A stretch of DNA of 64,000 bases, from positions 94,719 to 158,718 of the forward strand of contig CAIXGS010000005.1 of assembly GCA_903919125.1 (NCBI GenBank), in the 5' to 3' direction. Under the pieces are notes generated by a model. It ran no database searches. It saw only the letters and a program-made list of their open reading frames with translations, and was not told the origin of the DNA. A program made the position numbers and the translations under genes. Of the stretch, positions 53,282 through 62,229 are shown in pieces. Position 1 is the first letter of the stretch; each line of letters starts with the position of its first letter. The stretch is from an uncultured Spartobacteria bacterium. GTDB taxonomy: Bacteria > Verrucomicrobiota > Verrucomicrobiia > Chthoniobacterales > Chthoniobacteraceae.

Positions 53282-54678
53282 GCAGCAAAGCGGCGATTGC
53301 CGAAGACCTTCAGCGGATTAAGCTGATGAGAGGGATTAAAAGCGGCAGGTACCGCCCATTGCAGGCGCATCGAGTCGGGTCCGAAGACAAGCGGCATGTA
53401 GGCGGCCTTGTCGTTGCCGATGCCGTGCTCGCCGCTGAGAGTGCCTCCTACTTCGATGACGCGCCGCATGAGCCGTTCGCTGATGATTTCGACTTTTTCC
53501 AGATCGCCGGGCACGCGCGAGTCGAAGAGGAAGTTCGGATGCAAATTGCCGTCGCCAGCGTGGAAGATGTTCACCGCGCGGATACCAGCCGCGTCCGCCT
53601 CGTCGTAGACCAGTTGCAGGACTTCGGCGAGCGCGCTTTTCGGGATCACCGCATCCTGCACAACGTAATCCGGACTGAGCTGGCCGAGCAGACCGCCGGC
53701 TGCCTTGCGCGCTTTCCAAAGTTTTTGCCGCATCGCGTCTTCATCGCTGAAGACCACATCGCTGGAGCCCGCTTGGCGAAGGGCTTGAGCGACTGGCTCG
53801 ACCCTTGCATTCACGAGAGCCGCGGGGCCATCGATCTCCGTCAGCAGCATAAACGAACCCTTTGGCAGACCGACGGCCATCTGGCTGCTCTCGACCATAG
53901 CCACACCGCGCGGATCGAGCAGTTCGATGGCGGCGGGATACGAGGAATGCGCCACCAGCGCGTGAATCGCAGCTTCGATCGAGCGCAGATCGGGATACGT
54001 CGCACGAAAGGTCCACACTTTTTCCGGTAGCGGCAGCAGGCGCAGCCAAAAGCGAGTAAAGGCGCCGAGCGTCCCCTCGGAGCCGATCATAAAACGCTTC
54101 CAATCCTCACGCCACGGACCCCGCCCGCCGGCTGGGCCGCCGAAGCGATGAACGCTGCCATCGAGCAGAATCACTTCCACGCCGAGCACGTAATTACTCG
54201 TCACGCCGTAGCGGAAGCAGTGCGCGCCGCCCGCGTTCGACGCGACATTTCCGCCCAGTGTGCAGACCGGCCCGCTCGACGGGTCCGGCGGATAAAACAC
54301 GCCGTGTGGTTTCAGTTCGGCATCCAGCGCATTCAGCCCAACGCCACATTCCACCTCGCACCAAAAGCCCTCCACGTTGATCTCGCGGATACGTTTCAAA
54401 CCCGAGGTGTGAACGATCACCCCGCCCTGCGCCGCCACCGGTCCGCCGGAAAGCGACGTGCCCGCACCACGCAGAATCACCGGCACGCCGAGCTGCCGTG
54501 CGCCTTTCATGAACCCTACGAGTTCCTCCGCATCTGCAGGAATAACGACCGCATCCGGCTGGTAGCTCTTGTAGCCAAGCGCATCGGAGGCATAGCCGGC
54601 TAGCTGCGCCGGTGAGTCCAGCACTCGGCCTCGCGGGAGCAGACGTTTAAGTTGTGTGGAGAGTGCGGACTTATTCAT
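53278..54678 (-). CDS. glcD: FAD-linked oxidase, GlcD-like
   Basis: A 466-residue catalytic subunit of the glycolate/D-lactate dehydrogenase type. The FAD-binding PCMH domain (about 30-215) has VPVILRGAGTSLSGGPVA and TLGGNVASNAGGAHCFRYG. The FAD-oxidase C-terminal domain (about 235-455) has NIFHAGDGNLHPNFLFD, with the conserved His residues, and ends EHGIGNDKAAYMPLVFG. It oxidises a 2-hydroxyacid to the 2-oxoacid using bound FAD. It is first of the D-E-F trio, 17 bp downstream of the aldose epimerase gene. If the upstream enzymes yield lactate from a deoxy sugar, this complex would turn it into pyruvate. Confidence 0.93.
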   Translation of the reverse strand: MNKSALSTQLKRLLPRGRVLDSPAQLAGYASDALGYKSYQPDAVVIPADAEELVGFMKGARQLGVPVILRGAGTSLSGGPVAAQGGVIVHTSGLKRIREINVEGFWCEVECGVGLNALDAELKPHGVFYPPDPSSGPVCTLGGNVASNAGGAHCFRYGVTSNYVLGVEVILLDGSVHRFGGPAGGRGPWREDWKRFMIGSEGTLGAFTRFWLRLLPLPEKVWTFRATYPDLRSIEAAIHALVAHSSYPAAIELLDPRGVAMVESSQMAVGLPKGSFMLLTEIDGPAALVNARVEPVAQALRQAGSSDVVFSDEDAMRQKLWKARKAAGGLLGQLSPDYVVQDAVIPKSALAEVLQLVYDEADAAGIRAVNIFHAGDGNLHPNFLFDSRVPGDLEKVEIISERLMRRVIEVGGTLSGEHGIGNDKAAYMPLVFGPDSMRLQWAVPAAFNPSHQLNPLKVFGNRRFAA

Positions 54679-54695
54679 AAAACAAGCGCGCGCAC

Positions 54696-55805
54696 TCAGC
54701 GCGTGGTGAACTGGTGAATGGTCGTTGTGCGATAAGTCTCTCCAGGACGGAGGATGGTAGTCGGGAACTCGCCGCGATGAACGGAATCGGGATGGTGCTG
54801 GGTCTCCAAGCAGAGGCCGTGGAAGCGGTCATAGCCCGCGCCGCTTTTGCCTTTGAGCGGCGTGGTATGTGTGGCGGTGTAGAGTTGCACGCCAGGCTGA
54901 TCGGTGAGGACTTGCATCACGCGCCCGGACTTGGGCTCAACCACCTCTGCGGCGAGAACGGGCTTTGCCTGCGGCTTCTCGGCGAGAACGAAGGCGTGAT
55001 CGTAGCCGCCGATGGAGATTTGAGCGAGGCGGCTGCCAATGACTTCGCTCTTGGTGAAATCAAATGCTGTGCCCGCTACGGACAATAGTTTTCCCGTCGG
55101 CACCAAGTCGGCATCAGCTTCAAGATAGCGCTGCGACTGCAAAGTGAGCCGATGGTCGAGCACGGTGCCGCTGCCTGCTCCAGCGAGATTGAAGTAAGTG
55201 TGATTGGTGAGATTGATCGGAGTGGCTTTGTCAGTCTTGGCTTCATACTCGATGACGAGTGCGTCGTTCTCCGTGAGCACATAAGTGACGGTGGTGTTTA
55301 GGTTGCCGGGGAATCCTTGGTCGCCATCCTTGCTGAGGTAGGTCAGGCGCAAAGCGGGTCCGCGTGGGTCGGTGACGACTGCCGCTTTCCAGATTACCTT
55401 ATTGAAACCCTTCAAGCCACCATGCAAGTGGAAGTTGGTCTTCGGATGCAGGTCCAGCGTATAGGACTTGCCGTCGAGCTCGAACTTGCCGCCCGCGATA
55501 CGATTGGCCACGCGCCCAGTGATGCAGCCGAAATACACGGCACCGTTATGCTCTTCGTATTCCGCCATAGTGTCGAATCCGAGCGCAATGTCGGCGAGCT
55601 TACCCTCGCGGTCAGGCACGTGCAGTTCTTGGATGATGCCACCCAAGGTGATCACTTTTGCCACAAGTCCATGCTTGTTTTTTAAGGTGTAGCGCTCGAC
55701 GGACTGGCCGTCGCGAGTGGTGCCGAAGGGGGCTTGGGTCACCTCGGCACGTGCCGAAACGAGACCGATGGCAAATAGGACGAGGGCGGTGAAGGTGGGG
55801 TTCAT
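54696..55805 (-). CDS. secreted aldose 1-epimerase (galactose mutarotase family)
   Basis: A 369-residue mutarotase-family protein, with a signal peptide ending near SARAE when started at the ATG at 55805; the frame extends 20 codons more without a better signal. Family residues are present: TNFHLHGGLKGFNK (catalytic His region), LTNHTYFNLAG (second His), DHAFVL, and the final catalytic Glu area in LCLETQHHPDS. It interconverts alpha and beta anomers of free sugars, here in the periplasm. It lies between an MFS gene and the Glc oxidase genes, fitting a role in presenting the right anomer to a dehydrogenase or transporter. Confidence 0.92.
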   Translation of the reverse strand: MNPTFTALVLFAIGLVSARAEVTQAPFGTTRDGQSVERYTLKNKHGLVAKVITLGGIIQELHVPDREGKLADIALGFDTMAEYEEHNGAVYFGCITGRVANRIAGGKFELDGKSYTLDLHPKTNFHLHGGLKGFNKVIWKAAVVTDPRGPALRLTYLSKDGDQGFPGNLNTTVTYVLTENDALVIEYEAKTDKATPINLTNHTYFNLAGAGSGTVLDHRLTLQSQRYLEADADLVPTGKLLSVAGTAFDFTKSEVIGSRLAQISIGGYDHAFVLAEKPQAKPVLAAEVVEPKSGRVMQVLTDQPGVQLYTATHTTPLKGKSGAGYDRFHGLCLETQHHPDSVHRGEFPTTILRPGETYRTTTIHQFTTR

Positions 55806-55942
55806 GAGGCTATTTTTGGAGGAGTCTGCGATGGGAGGCAATGATGCGGTCAGTGCTTGAGGCAACTTGCCGTGTGGACTGCTTGGTCATGCTGGGGACT
55901 TAGGGTGTGTTTCATGAAGTGGCGGAGTGGGGGAGTGAGGGA

Positions 55943-57229
55943 TTATTCATGAAGGCGTTCATCGGAGTTGATGAACGCCCAACAGAAGGCACCGAGGAAG
56001 TAGCTGAGGGCGAAAAGGGCCATGTTAACGGTCCAATTGTTATTGGTGGCAGCTAGCAAAAGAGGCACGGCCATCGGGGCGATGGCGCCGCCGATTTGGC
56101 CGAGCATATTCATGCTACCGGATAGCGCGCCGGTGTGCCGACCACCGACGTCCATACACGCGCCCCAGGCACCGGGCAGGGAGAGATCGCTGAAGAATGC
56201 GGCCATACCGATCGCGAGCACGGAAGCAATCGGCGCCGTGAGTTTCATCGAGACGAGCAGCATCACTCCCGCGAGTCCCATGCCCCCAACTCCGAGGACG
56301 CGACGCGTGAGCGCCACGCTGCCCAGTCGGCGATCTAGCGACGCCGAGCACAGCCCGCACACCAGCGAGCCCAGTCCGCCGAAAAACAACGGCACGCAGG
56401 CCATCAGAGCCCGTTGCAAATCCCCTAGACCGGTGAAGTGCTCCTTCAAATAAGTCGGGAACCATGTGATGTAGAAATACCACGCGTAGGACATGAAGAA
56501 GTATTGTCCCCAGAGCATCCACACGGTACGCGAGGCGAGGAGCTTGCGCCAAGGCATGGCGTGATCACCCGCATGCACAGTCTCGCCGATATGCGCCAAC
56601 TCCGCTGCATTCACGCTGGGATGATCTTTCGGGTGGTCGCGGAACCAGCGATAGAACAACACAGCCCACACCATGCCGAGCACTCCAAACATGAGAAACA
56701 CCCAGCGGTAATGCAGGCCGAGTCCGAACTTTCCCTCGCCGCCAGTCGCAAGCATCCATCCCACTACCAGCGGCGTGAACGCACCGCCCCAACGCGCGCT
56801 GAGCCACAGCATGCCTTGCGCCTTCATGCGCTCGGTGACCGGAAACCAATGCGTGAATGCTTTCGTGATATTCGGAAAGCAACCCGCCTCACCTGCACCG
56901 AAAAAAATGCGGCAGACCACGAGCGATACAAGATTCCACGCCCAACCCGTCGCCACGGTGAAGACCGACCACATCGACACCACCCGCATTAGCACCTTGC
57001 GCGGCCCGATGCGATCGCCGAGCCAGCCGCCCGGGATTTCAAAGAGCGCATACGCCCAGCCAAACGCGGTGAAGGCATAACCCATCTGGATTTTCGTCAA
57101 CCCCAGCTCTGCCTGCATAGCAGGAGCCGCCTGCGATATGCAAACGCGGTCCACGTAGGTGATGACCGCAAGTGAGACGGCGAACCAAAGCACCACTTGG
57201 CGCGCTCGGGAGGGAGGAAGATTAGTCAT
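55943..57229 (-). CDS. MFS transporter, ACS family (second)
   Basis: A 428-residue twelve-helix permease with the ACS-family signature: ITYVDRVCISQAAPAMQAEL in the first helix, FEIPGGWLGDRIGPRKVL, and FGAGEAGCFPNITKAFTHW. Relatives carry hexuronates, glucarate and galactonate. It is distinct from the ACS member at 36989 and probably serves the sugar or sugar acid handled by the FAH-family and SDR enzymes. The gap of about 137 bp to the next gene may contain a weak promoter, but no clear motif was seen. No defects. Confidence 0.92.
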   Translation of the reverse strand: MTNLPPSRARQVVLWFAVSLAVITYVDRVCISQAAPAMQAELGLTKIQMGYAFTAFGWAYALFEIPGGWLGDRIGPRKVLMRVVSMWSVFTVATGWAWNLVSLVVCRIFFGAGEAGCFPNITKAFTHWFPVTERMKAQGMLWLSARWGGAFTPLVVGWMLATGGEGKFGLGLHYRWVFLMFGVLGMVWAVLFYRWFRDHPKDHPSVNAAELAHIGETVHAGDHAMPWRKLLASRTVWMLWGQYFFMSYAWYFYITWFPTYLKEHFTGLGDLQRALMACVPLFFGGLGSLVCGLCSASLDRRLGSVALTRRVLGVGGMGLAGVMLLVSMKLTAPIASVLAIGMAAFFSDLSLPGAWGACMDVGGRHTGALSGSMNMLGQIGGAIAPMAVPLLLAATNNNWTVNMALFALSYFLGAFCWAFINSDERLHE

Positions 57230-57265
57230 GAAGATGGACTACGGTCGTAACTTAAAAGACATTGA

Positions 57266-59554
57266 TCATCGAATCCAAACCCCTTTCCCAGTGCCGCCTT
57301 TCGGTGTGGTCTTGGGGTAGTCGGGGTTGAGCTTTTGCTCGATGACTTTGACGACTTGTTCGATGGGCAAGTCGGTCTGCGAGTCCTTGGTGCGGACACC
57401 GGAGATGCTGACGTTGCGCACGGTGCAGTCGAGGTCTGGTGAGAAAATCTCGGTCCACTTCTCCGGTGCCGTTGGGCCGCCGCTCTTATAGGTCATCGAC
57501 TTTGGGCCGAGTTCGATGAGGTGATAGGCGGCGGGAGCTGGGAAGAGCAGCTTCACATCGCGGACGTCGAGCCCGTCGGTATTGGCGTGGATCTGGATGC
57601 TGCCGGGGCGATTGAAGGTGAGGTTTTCAAACACGATGTTCTTCAGCGAGCCGATGCCAGCGCTGAAGTCGTGGTCGCGACCGAGTTCGAGATTGGGCTG
57701 GTCGTAGAGCTTGAACTCGCGAATGTCCGTGATGCGGCGCAGCGTGATATCCTGGATAGGACAATTCAGCGTGGAGCCGTCGTTGAAGCGTTTCACGCCT
57801 GGCAGTATGCGGATGGACCTGACCGCGGACACGCCTTCGGGTGCTCCGGTAACGTCTTCGATGACGATGCGCTCGATGGGGCCGTAGCTGGGTGCGTAGT
57901 TTTTCCATTCCCAGGCATTGAGCGCCACGTTGTCGTCGTGCGAATCGCCACGCACGCCGCGGATGAGGCCATCACTTGCGGGGCCGTTCACATGCACGCC
58001 GTCGCGACGATGCTCTTCGAGCGTGATATTCTCGACGGTGAACTCATGTGCATTCGCCAGATGCACGCCGAAGGGCCGACTCTGGCGAATGGTGACGTTC
58101 TTCACCGAGACGCGTCGTACGTTTTGCAAAAGGATGACGCCATGGGTGCCGAAGGCGGCATTCTCCTTAGCGGAATGGCCGCGCAAGTTGCCGTTGGATT
58201 CGGCGCGGGAGACCGCCAGTGTGGTCCAAATACCGCCTTCGACGGTGATGTCCGTATCGAGCGGCAGATCCGTGGGCACGGGCTTTGTGTTCAAGGTGAC
58301 GACATGCTCGTTGCGAACCATGCAGGTGTTGCTGCCTGGCTTGAGGCGAATCTCAGCTGTCGGATCGGCGCTGAGCTTCTGACCGGATTTCAAGGCGAGC
58401 GGGCCATCAAGGTAATAGGGCTGAGCTCGTGCGGGAATGTGCAGCGTTCCTTGGGCATCGAGCGTCGCTTGCATGGCCTGCGTCCACACTTCGGCAGTGA
58501 CGTTACGCGTTTCGGCTTTGCCGGAAACGTCGGGCCAGTTCTCGGTCCAGGTTTCGCTGCGGACGAGTGACTGAAAATCGGACAGCTTTTGGGCGGCGAG
58601 CAGTGGCGGCTTGTCCGACGGCTTTAGATAGCCAAGCGATACGAAGAATTCGTCCAGCTCGCGGATGGTGCTCTGGAAGCAGCGGCTGGCCTCCTCGCGC
58701 GGCTCGCCTTTGCCGCGCCCGGGATTGAAGAAGCCATGAGGTTGGCCTTCATAGGCTTTCAGTTCGCAGCGATTGCCTGCGGCGCTCATCGCCTTGGCAA
58801 AGAGTTCCACCGTGGGGAATGGCACCGCCTCATCCTTCGTGCCGTGGAAGAGAATGCTCGGAGGCAGCCCAGCGCGGACGAAATGATAGGGAGAAATCTC
58901 CTGTGGACGGCCATCGGTGCGGGTGCGGATGTCGGCGATTTTTTCGTCGGAAAGCAGCGCAGGGTGACCGTCCACCGGAGACAGCACCACAGCGGGATTG
59001 AACAGCGCGAGAGCGTTCGGCATGGAGCTGACTTCGGTGTGGGCTCCGTCCTCGAAACCCGGCACCAGCGCCACCGCAGCAGCGAGGTGACCACCAGCGG
59101 ATTCACCTCCGGCCACGATGCGGTCGGGGTCGATTCCCAGACGCGCGGCATTGGCACGAGCCCAACGAATTGCTGCCTTCGCATCGCGCAGGCAATCCTG
59201 CGGAATGACGCCGTGGCGGCTCAGCACCCGGTAGTCGCACGGGATGGCGACCATGCCGCGCTGCGCGAGGTAAAGCGACTGCGGCAGGAACTGTCCCGGC
59301 GATCCACCTTTCCATCCACCACCAAAGAAGAACAACACTGCTGGGCGATGATCCGAGGCTCGGTGACCCGGCGGCGTGAAGATGTAGGCATTGAGCTTCA
59401 CACCGTTCACCTCCCGATAAACCTCCACGCTCGCCCCCGGCATCTCCGGTGGGTATTTCCAACTCACGGGCGGCTCAGGAAGATCATCAGCAGCTTGCAG
59501 CGCAGCCAGCGGCGCGAGCAGCAGGGCGGCGAGTAGGGTGAGGGTGTATTTCAT
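57266..59554 (-). CDS. secreted esterase fused to a right-handed beta-helix domain
   Basis: A roughly 762-residue exported two-domain enzyme. The start at 59554 (MKYTLTLLAALLLAP) gives a clean signal peptide; GTG at 59569 and ATG at 59566 overlap the upstream stop and are alternatives. Residues about 25-305 are an acetyl-esterase-like alpha/beta hydrolase (BD-FAE type): the oxyanion segment FFFGGGWKGGS, nucleophile Ser152 in GGESAGG, Asp241 in HGTKDEAVP and His273 in GQPHGFF. Residues about 340-690 form a parallel beta-helix of the pectate-lyase/GH28-like kind, with repeated strands such as VRRVSVKNVTIRQSRPFGVH and DDNVALN. It may deacetylate and cleave or bind an acetylated polysaccharide; the helix catalytic residues could not be fixed by eye. 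Confidence 0.87.
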   Translation of the reverse strand: MKYTLTLLAALLLAPLAALQAADDLPEPPVSWKYPPEMPGASVEVYREVNGVKLNAYIFTPPGHRASDHRPAVLFFFGGGWKGGSPGQFLPQSLYLAQRGMVAIPCDYRVLSRHGVIPQDCLRDAKAAIRWARANAARLGIDPDRIVAGGESAGGHLAAAVALVPGFEDGAHTEVSSMPNALALFNPAVVLSPVDGHPALLSDEKIADIRTRTDGRPQEISPYHFVRAGLPPSILFHGTKDEAVPFPTVELFAKAMSAAGNRCELKAYEGQPHGFFNPGRGKGEPREEASRCFQSTIRELDEFFVSLGYLKPSDKPPLLAAQKLSDFQSLVRSETWTENWPDVSGKAETRNVTAEVWTQAMQATLDAQGTLHIPARAQPYYLDGPLALKSGQKLSADPTAEIRLKPGSNTCMVRNEHVVTLNTKPVPTDLPLDTDITVEGGIWTTLAVSRAESNGNLRGHSAKENAAFGTHGVILLQNVRRVSVKNVTIRQSRPFGVHLANAHEFTVENITLEEHRRDGVHVNGPASDGLIRGVRGDSHDDNVALNAWEWKNYAPSYGPIERIVIEDVTGAPEGVSAVRSIRILPGVKRFNDGSTLNCPIQDITLRRITDIREFKLYDQPNLELGRDHDFSAGIGSLKNIVFENLTFNRPGSIQIHANTDGLDVRDVKLLFPAPAAYHLIELGPKSMTYKSGGPTAPEKWTEIFSPDLDCTVRNVSISGVRTKDSQTDLPIEQVVKVIEQKLNPDYPKTTPKGGTGKGVWIR

Positions 59555-59565
59555 GGCAGAACGCA

Positions 59566-62202
59566 TCACGGTTGGAACTCGATCCAGTTCAGGCCGAGTT
59601 CGGTGCCTTTGTCAGCACAACGAGCCACGACACAGACGTCGGTGAGGCCATTGGCGTTCGTGAGCGTCGCCGGGATGGCGAGGAACTCGCCCGAGTCGGC
59701 TTGGCCGGAGGGCTTCACTTCGACACTGGCCAATAGTGGGCCGGTGGGTGAACCGCTGCGGAGTTCCAGGGTGCCGCCCTTGGTATCGAAGCAACCGGCG
59801 CGGACGGTAATGTGCGAGATGCCGGTGAGGTTCAGGTCGCGCCAGCGGATGTGGGTGCCGTCTTTGAAGTGGCCTAGGATGGCCTTCTCCCCGTAGGCGT
59901 GTTCGACGTAGGCCATGCCGTGGTTCTCGTCATAGAGCGCGGCTTTTTTGCGGCGGGAATGCAGCACCACCGTGCCTTCACCGCGCAGTCGAGGCATCGT
60001 TCCTCCCTTGCCGTCGTCGGTATAGGCTGCGGTGAGGATGAGTACGCCCTCGTCCACGCGTGTGCCTTTCTCGGGCTTCTTCGGCGCGGTGAAGGTGCCG
60101 TTGGCTCCGGACTGCGGCGGGCTGGACGGATCGTCTTTGAGCGAGAGCACCCAGGCGACCATGCTGCGGAGCTGCTCGATGTTGTGCTGAGGATGCGGTG
60201 GCATCGAAAGCTGGCCCCACACGCCGCCGCCGCCGCTGAGGACTTTTTGCGCGAGCCGTTCGGCAGCAGCAGCGTCGTCCTTGTATTTCAAAGCGACGGT
60301 TTTGTAAGGTGGACCGGCCGATGGCGTGTCGGCCATGTGGCAGGCAAAGCAGGTGCTGGCGCGCATCATCGCGAGTCCGGGATCGAGCACGTCCTTGTCG
60401 CCTTCCGTGGCGAAGCGGCGACCACGGAACTCGCCCTGCACGGTGGCGAGATTTGTTTGCACGCTATCGCCATCGGTTTCTGTGACGGAGACTTTGTAAG
60501 GGATTGCAGACTCCCAATCGAAGAACGAACCGTGCGCTGGCGACTCGAAACGCACGATGGGCCGGCCATTGCCAACGTTGATCATCTCCTTCGCGGTACT
60601 CTTCTCGCCACTGGCATCGATCGCGGTCACGCTGACTTCATAGCTGCCAGGCTGCTCGAAAGTGTGTGCGAACTTCGCTCCGTCGCCGGCCTGTTTCTTG
60701 CCCGCGATGCTCCAGACAAACTTCAGCGAGTCGCCGTCGGCATCGGTGGATGTGCTGGCATCAAATGTGAGCGCGAGCGGTTGTTTGCCAGCTGTTTCGC
60801 TCACAACGAGCCTTGCCGCCGGTGCGCGATTGCCCCGACGATAGACGACGCGCACGATGCGACTGTCGTTGTTCTCCCACCACTGGTCACCATACTCGAT
60901 CATGTAAAGCGCACCATCGGAACCGATCTTCATGTCGATGGGGCGGCGCAGATTCCAGGACGGCACGAAGGGCTCGATCTCCGGGCCTGGGGTGCCGAGC
61001 TTCACTGTCTGAATCCAGTTGCGCATCCACTCGTAAATGAAGAGGCGGCCATCGAGCGCTTCGGGAAGCTTGATGGGTGAAGAATTCGCCGCGTCGTAAT
61101 GATACACCGGTCCGGCCATGATCGTGCGTCCGCCGCTTCCGACCGTGGGGAAGTCCCTCGAAGGCAGGCTCGAATACCAGACAAGCGCGGGCTTGGCGGG
61201 CGGCAGTTTTTGAATGCCTGTGTTGCGCGGCGACAGATTCTCCGGCGACTGTGGGTCGTAGCGTTTGCCCTCCTTGTTTGCGGCAAAATCGTAAAGAGGC
61301 AGCGCTTCATTCGGACCGATAAACAGCGGCCAGCCGAAATTGCCTGCCGTCTGCGTGGCGTTTATTTCCTCATATCCGTAGGGAGTCACCCCCAGCGTCG
61401 GCGATACGTTCGGACCAACATCGCCGAAGTAGAGCGTGCCAGTCTTGTCGTCCACTGTGAGGCGAAAGGGATTGCGCACACCCATCGCGAAGACCTCCGG
61501 CCTGCCGTCCTTGCCGTCGGGAAAGAGATTGCCGTCGGGGATCGAGTAGCCGCCTTCCGGTTTCGGATGAATGCGCAGGACCTTGCCGCGCAGATCGCGT
61601 GAGTTTGCGGCGGAACGGAAAGCGTCCCAGTTTTTACGGTCCGGCCGGGTATCTTGCGGCAGGCCCGGATCGTGGTGACAATTGTCGCCCGTACCGATGT
61701 AGAGATCGCCCTTCGCATCCATCCACAGCGCGCCGCCCATGTGAAAGACGTGCTCCGCGTCATAAGGCCATGAGAGCACCTCCAATTCGGACTCGGCTGG
61801 CATCGTGGCGTCCTTTACTGTAAAGCGGCTCACGCGCATCGTACCCTGTTTTGCAGACGGAGAAAAGAGCACATACAAATGACCGCTCTGCTCAAAGTCC
61901 CGCGCCACCGCCATGCCGAGCAGGCCGACCTCGCCCTTCGCATACGCTGGCACCTGACCGAGCGTGCTCACCGCGCCCGACTTTGCGTCCCAACGTTTCA
62001 CCGTGCCCCAGAACTCGATGAAGACAATGTCCCCACTCGGAAGCACCTCCATCTGCAAAGCATCGTGCGAAGCAGGCACGAGGATTTCTTTTTCAAAACG
62101 ATTCGGATCGATCGGCTCAGCGGCAGAAACCGCGTGCCGCAGCGTCACGAGGCCAAGCAGCGCCGCGACGAAACAGGGACGAAGGCTGAGATTCATGTTC
62201 AT
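59566..62202 (-). CDS. PQQ-type sugar dehydrogenase with PKD, cytochrome c and CBM domains
   Basis: An 878-residue exported multidomain oxidase. The signal peptide ends near AVSAAE at 24-29. A glucose/sorbosone-dehydrogenase-like beta-propeller (about 35-445) has GLLGMAVARDFEQSGHLYV, IHPKPEGGYSIPDGN and VWYSS. A PKD domain (about 460-540) has STSTDADGDSLKFVWSI. A cytochrome c domain has heme motif CFACH near residue 615 and SMPPH as the likely Met region. A C-terminal CBM6-like jelly roll covers about 690-878. It would oxidise a sugar at the cell surface or in the periplasm and reduce its own heme. It is coupled to the esterase-beta-helix gene by a GTGA overlap. Confidence 0.9.
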   Translation of the reverse strand: MNMNLSLRPCFVAALLGLVTLRHAVSAAEPIDPNRFEKEILVPASHDALQMEVLPSGDIVFIEFWGTVKRWDAKSGAVSTLGQVPAYAKGEVGLLGMAVARDFEQSGHLYVLFSPSAKQGTMRVSRFTVKDATMPAESELEVLSWPYDAEHVFHMGGALWMDAKGDLYIGTGDNCHHDPGLPQDTRPDRKNWDAFRSAANSRDLRGKVLRIHPKPEGGYSIPDGNLFPDGKDGRPEVFAMGVRNPFRLTVDDKTGTLYFGDVGPNVSPTLGVTPYGYEEINATQTAGNFGWPLFIGPNEALPLYDFAANKEGKRYDPQSPENLSPRNTGIQKLPPAKPALVWYSSLPSRDFPTVGSGGRTIMAGPVYHYDAANSSPIKLPEALDGRLFIYEWMRNWIQTVKLGTPGPEIEPFVPSWNLRRPIDMKIGSDGALYMIEYGDQWWENNDSRIVRVVYRRGNRAPAARLVVSETAGKQPLALTFDASTSTDADGDSLKFVWSIAGKKQAGDGAKFAHTFEQPGSYEVSVTAIDASGEKSTAKEMINVGNGRPIVRFESPAHGSFFDWESAIPYKVSVTETDGDSVQTNLATVQGEFRGRRFATEGDKDVLDPGLAMMRASTCFACHMADTPSAGPPYKTVALKYKDDAAAAERLAQKVLSGGGGVWGQLSMPPHPQHNIEQLRSMVAWVLSLKDDPSSPPQSGANGTFTAPKKPEKGTRVDEGVLILTAAYTDDGKGGTMPRLRGEGTVVLHSRRKKAALYDENHGMAYVEHAYGEKAILGHFKDGTHIRWRDLNLTGISHITVRAGCFDTKGGTLELRSGSPTGPLLASVEVKPSGQADSGEFLAIPATLTNANGLTDVCVVARCADKGTELGLNWIEFQP

Positions 62203-62229
62203 GGGGGGAGTTGAGGGAACCTGGGAGTT

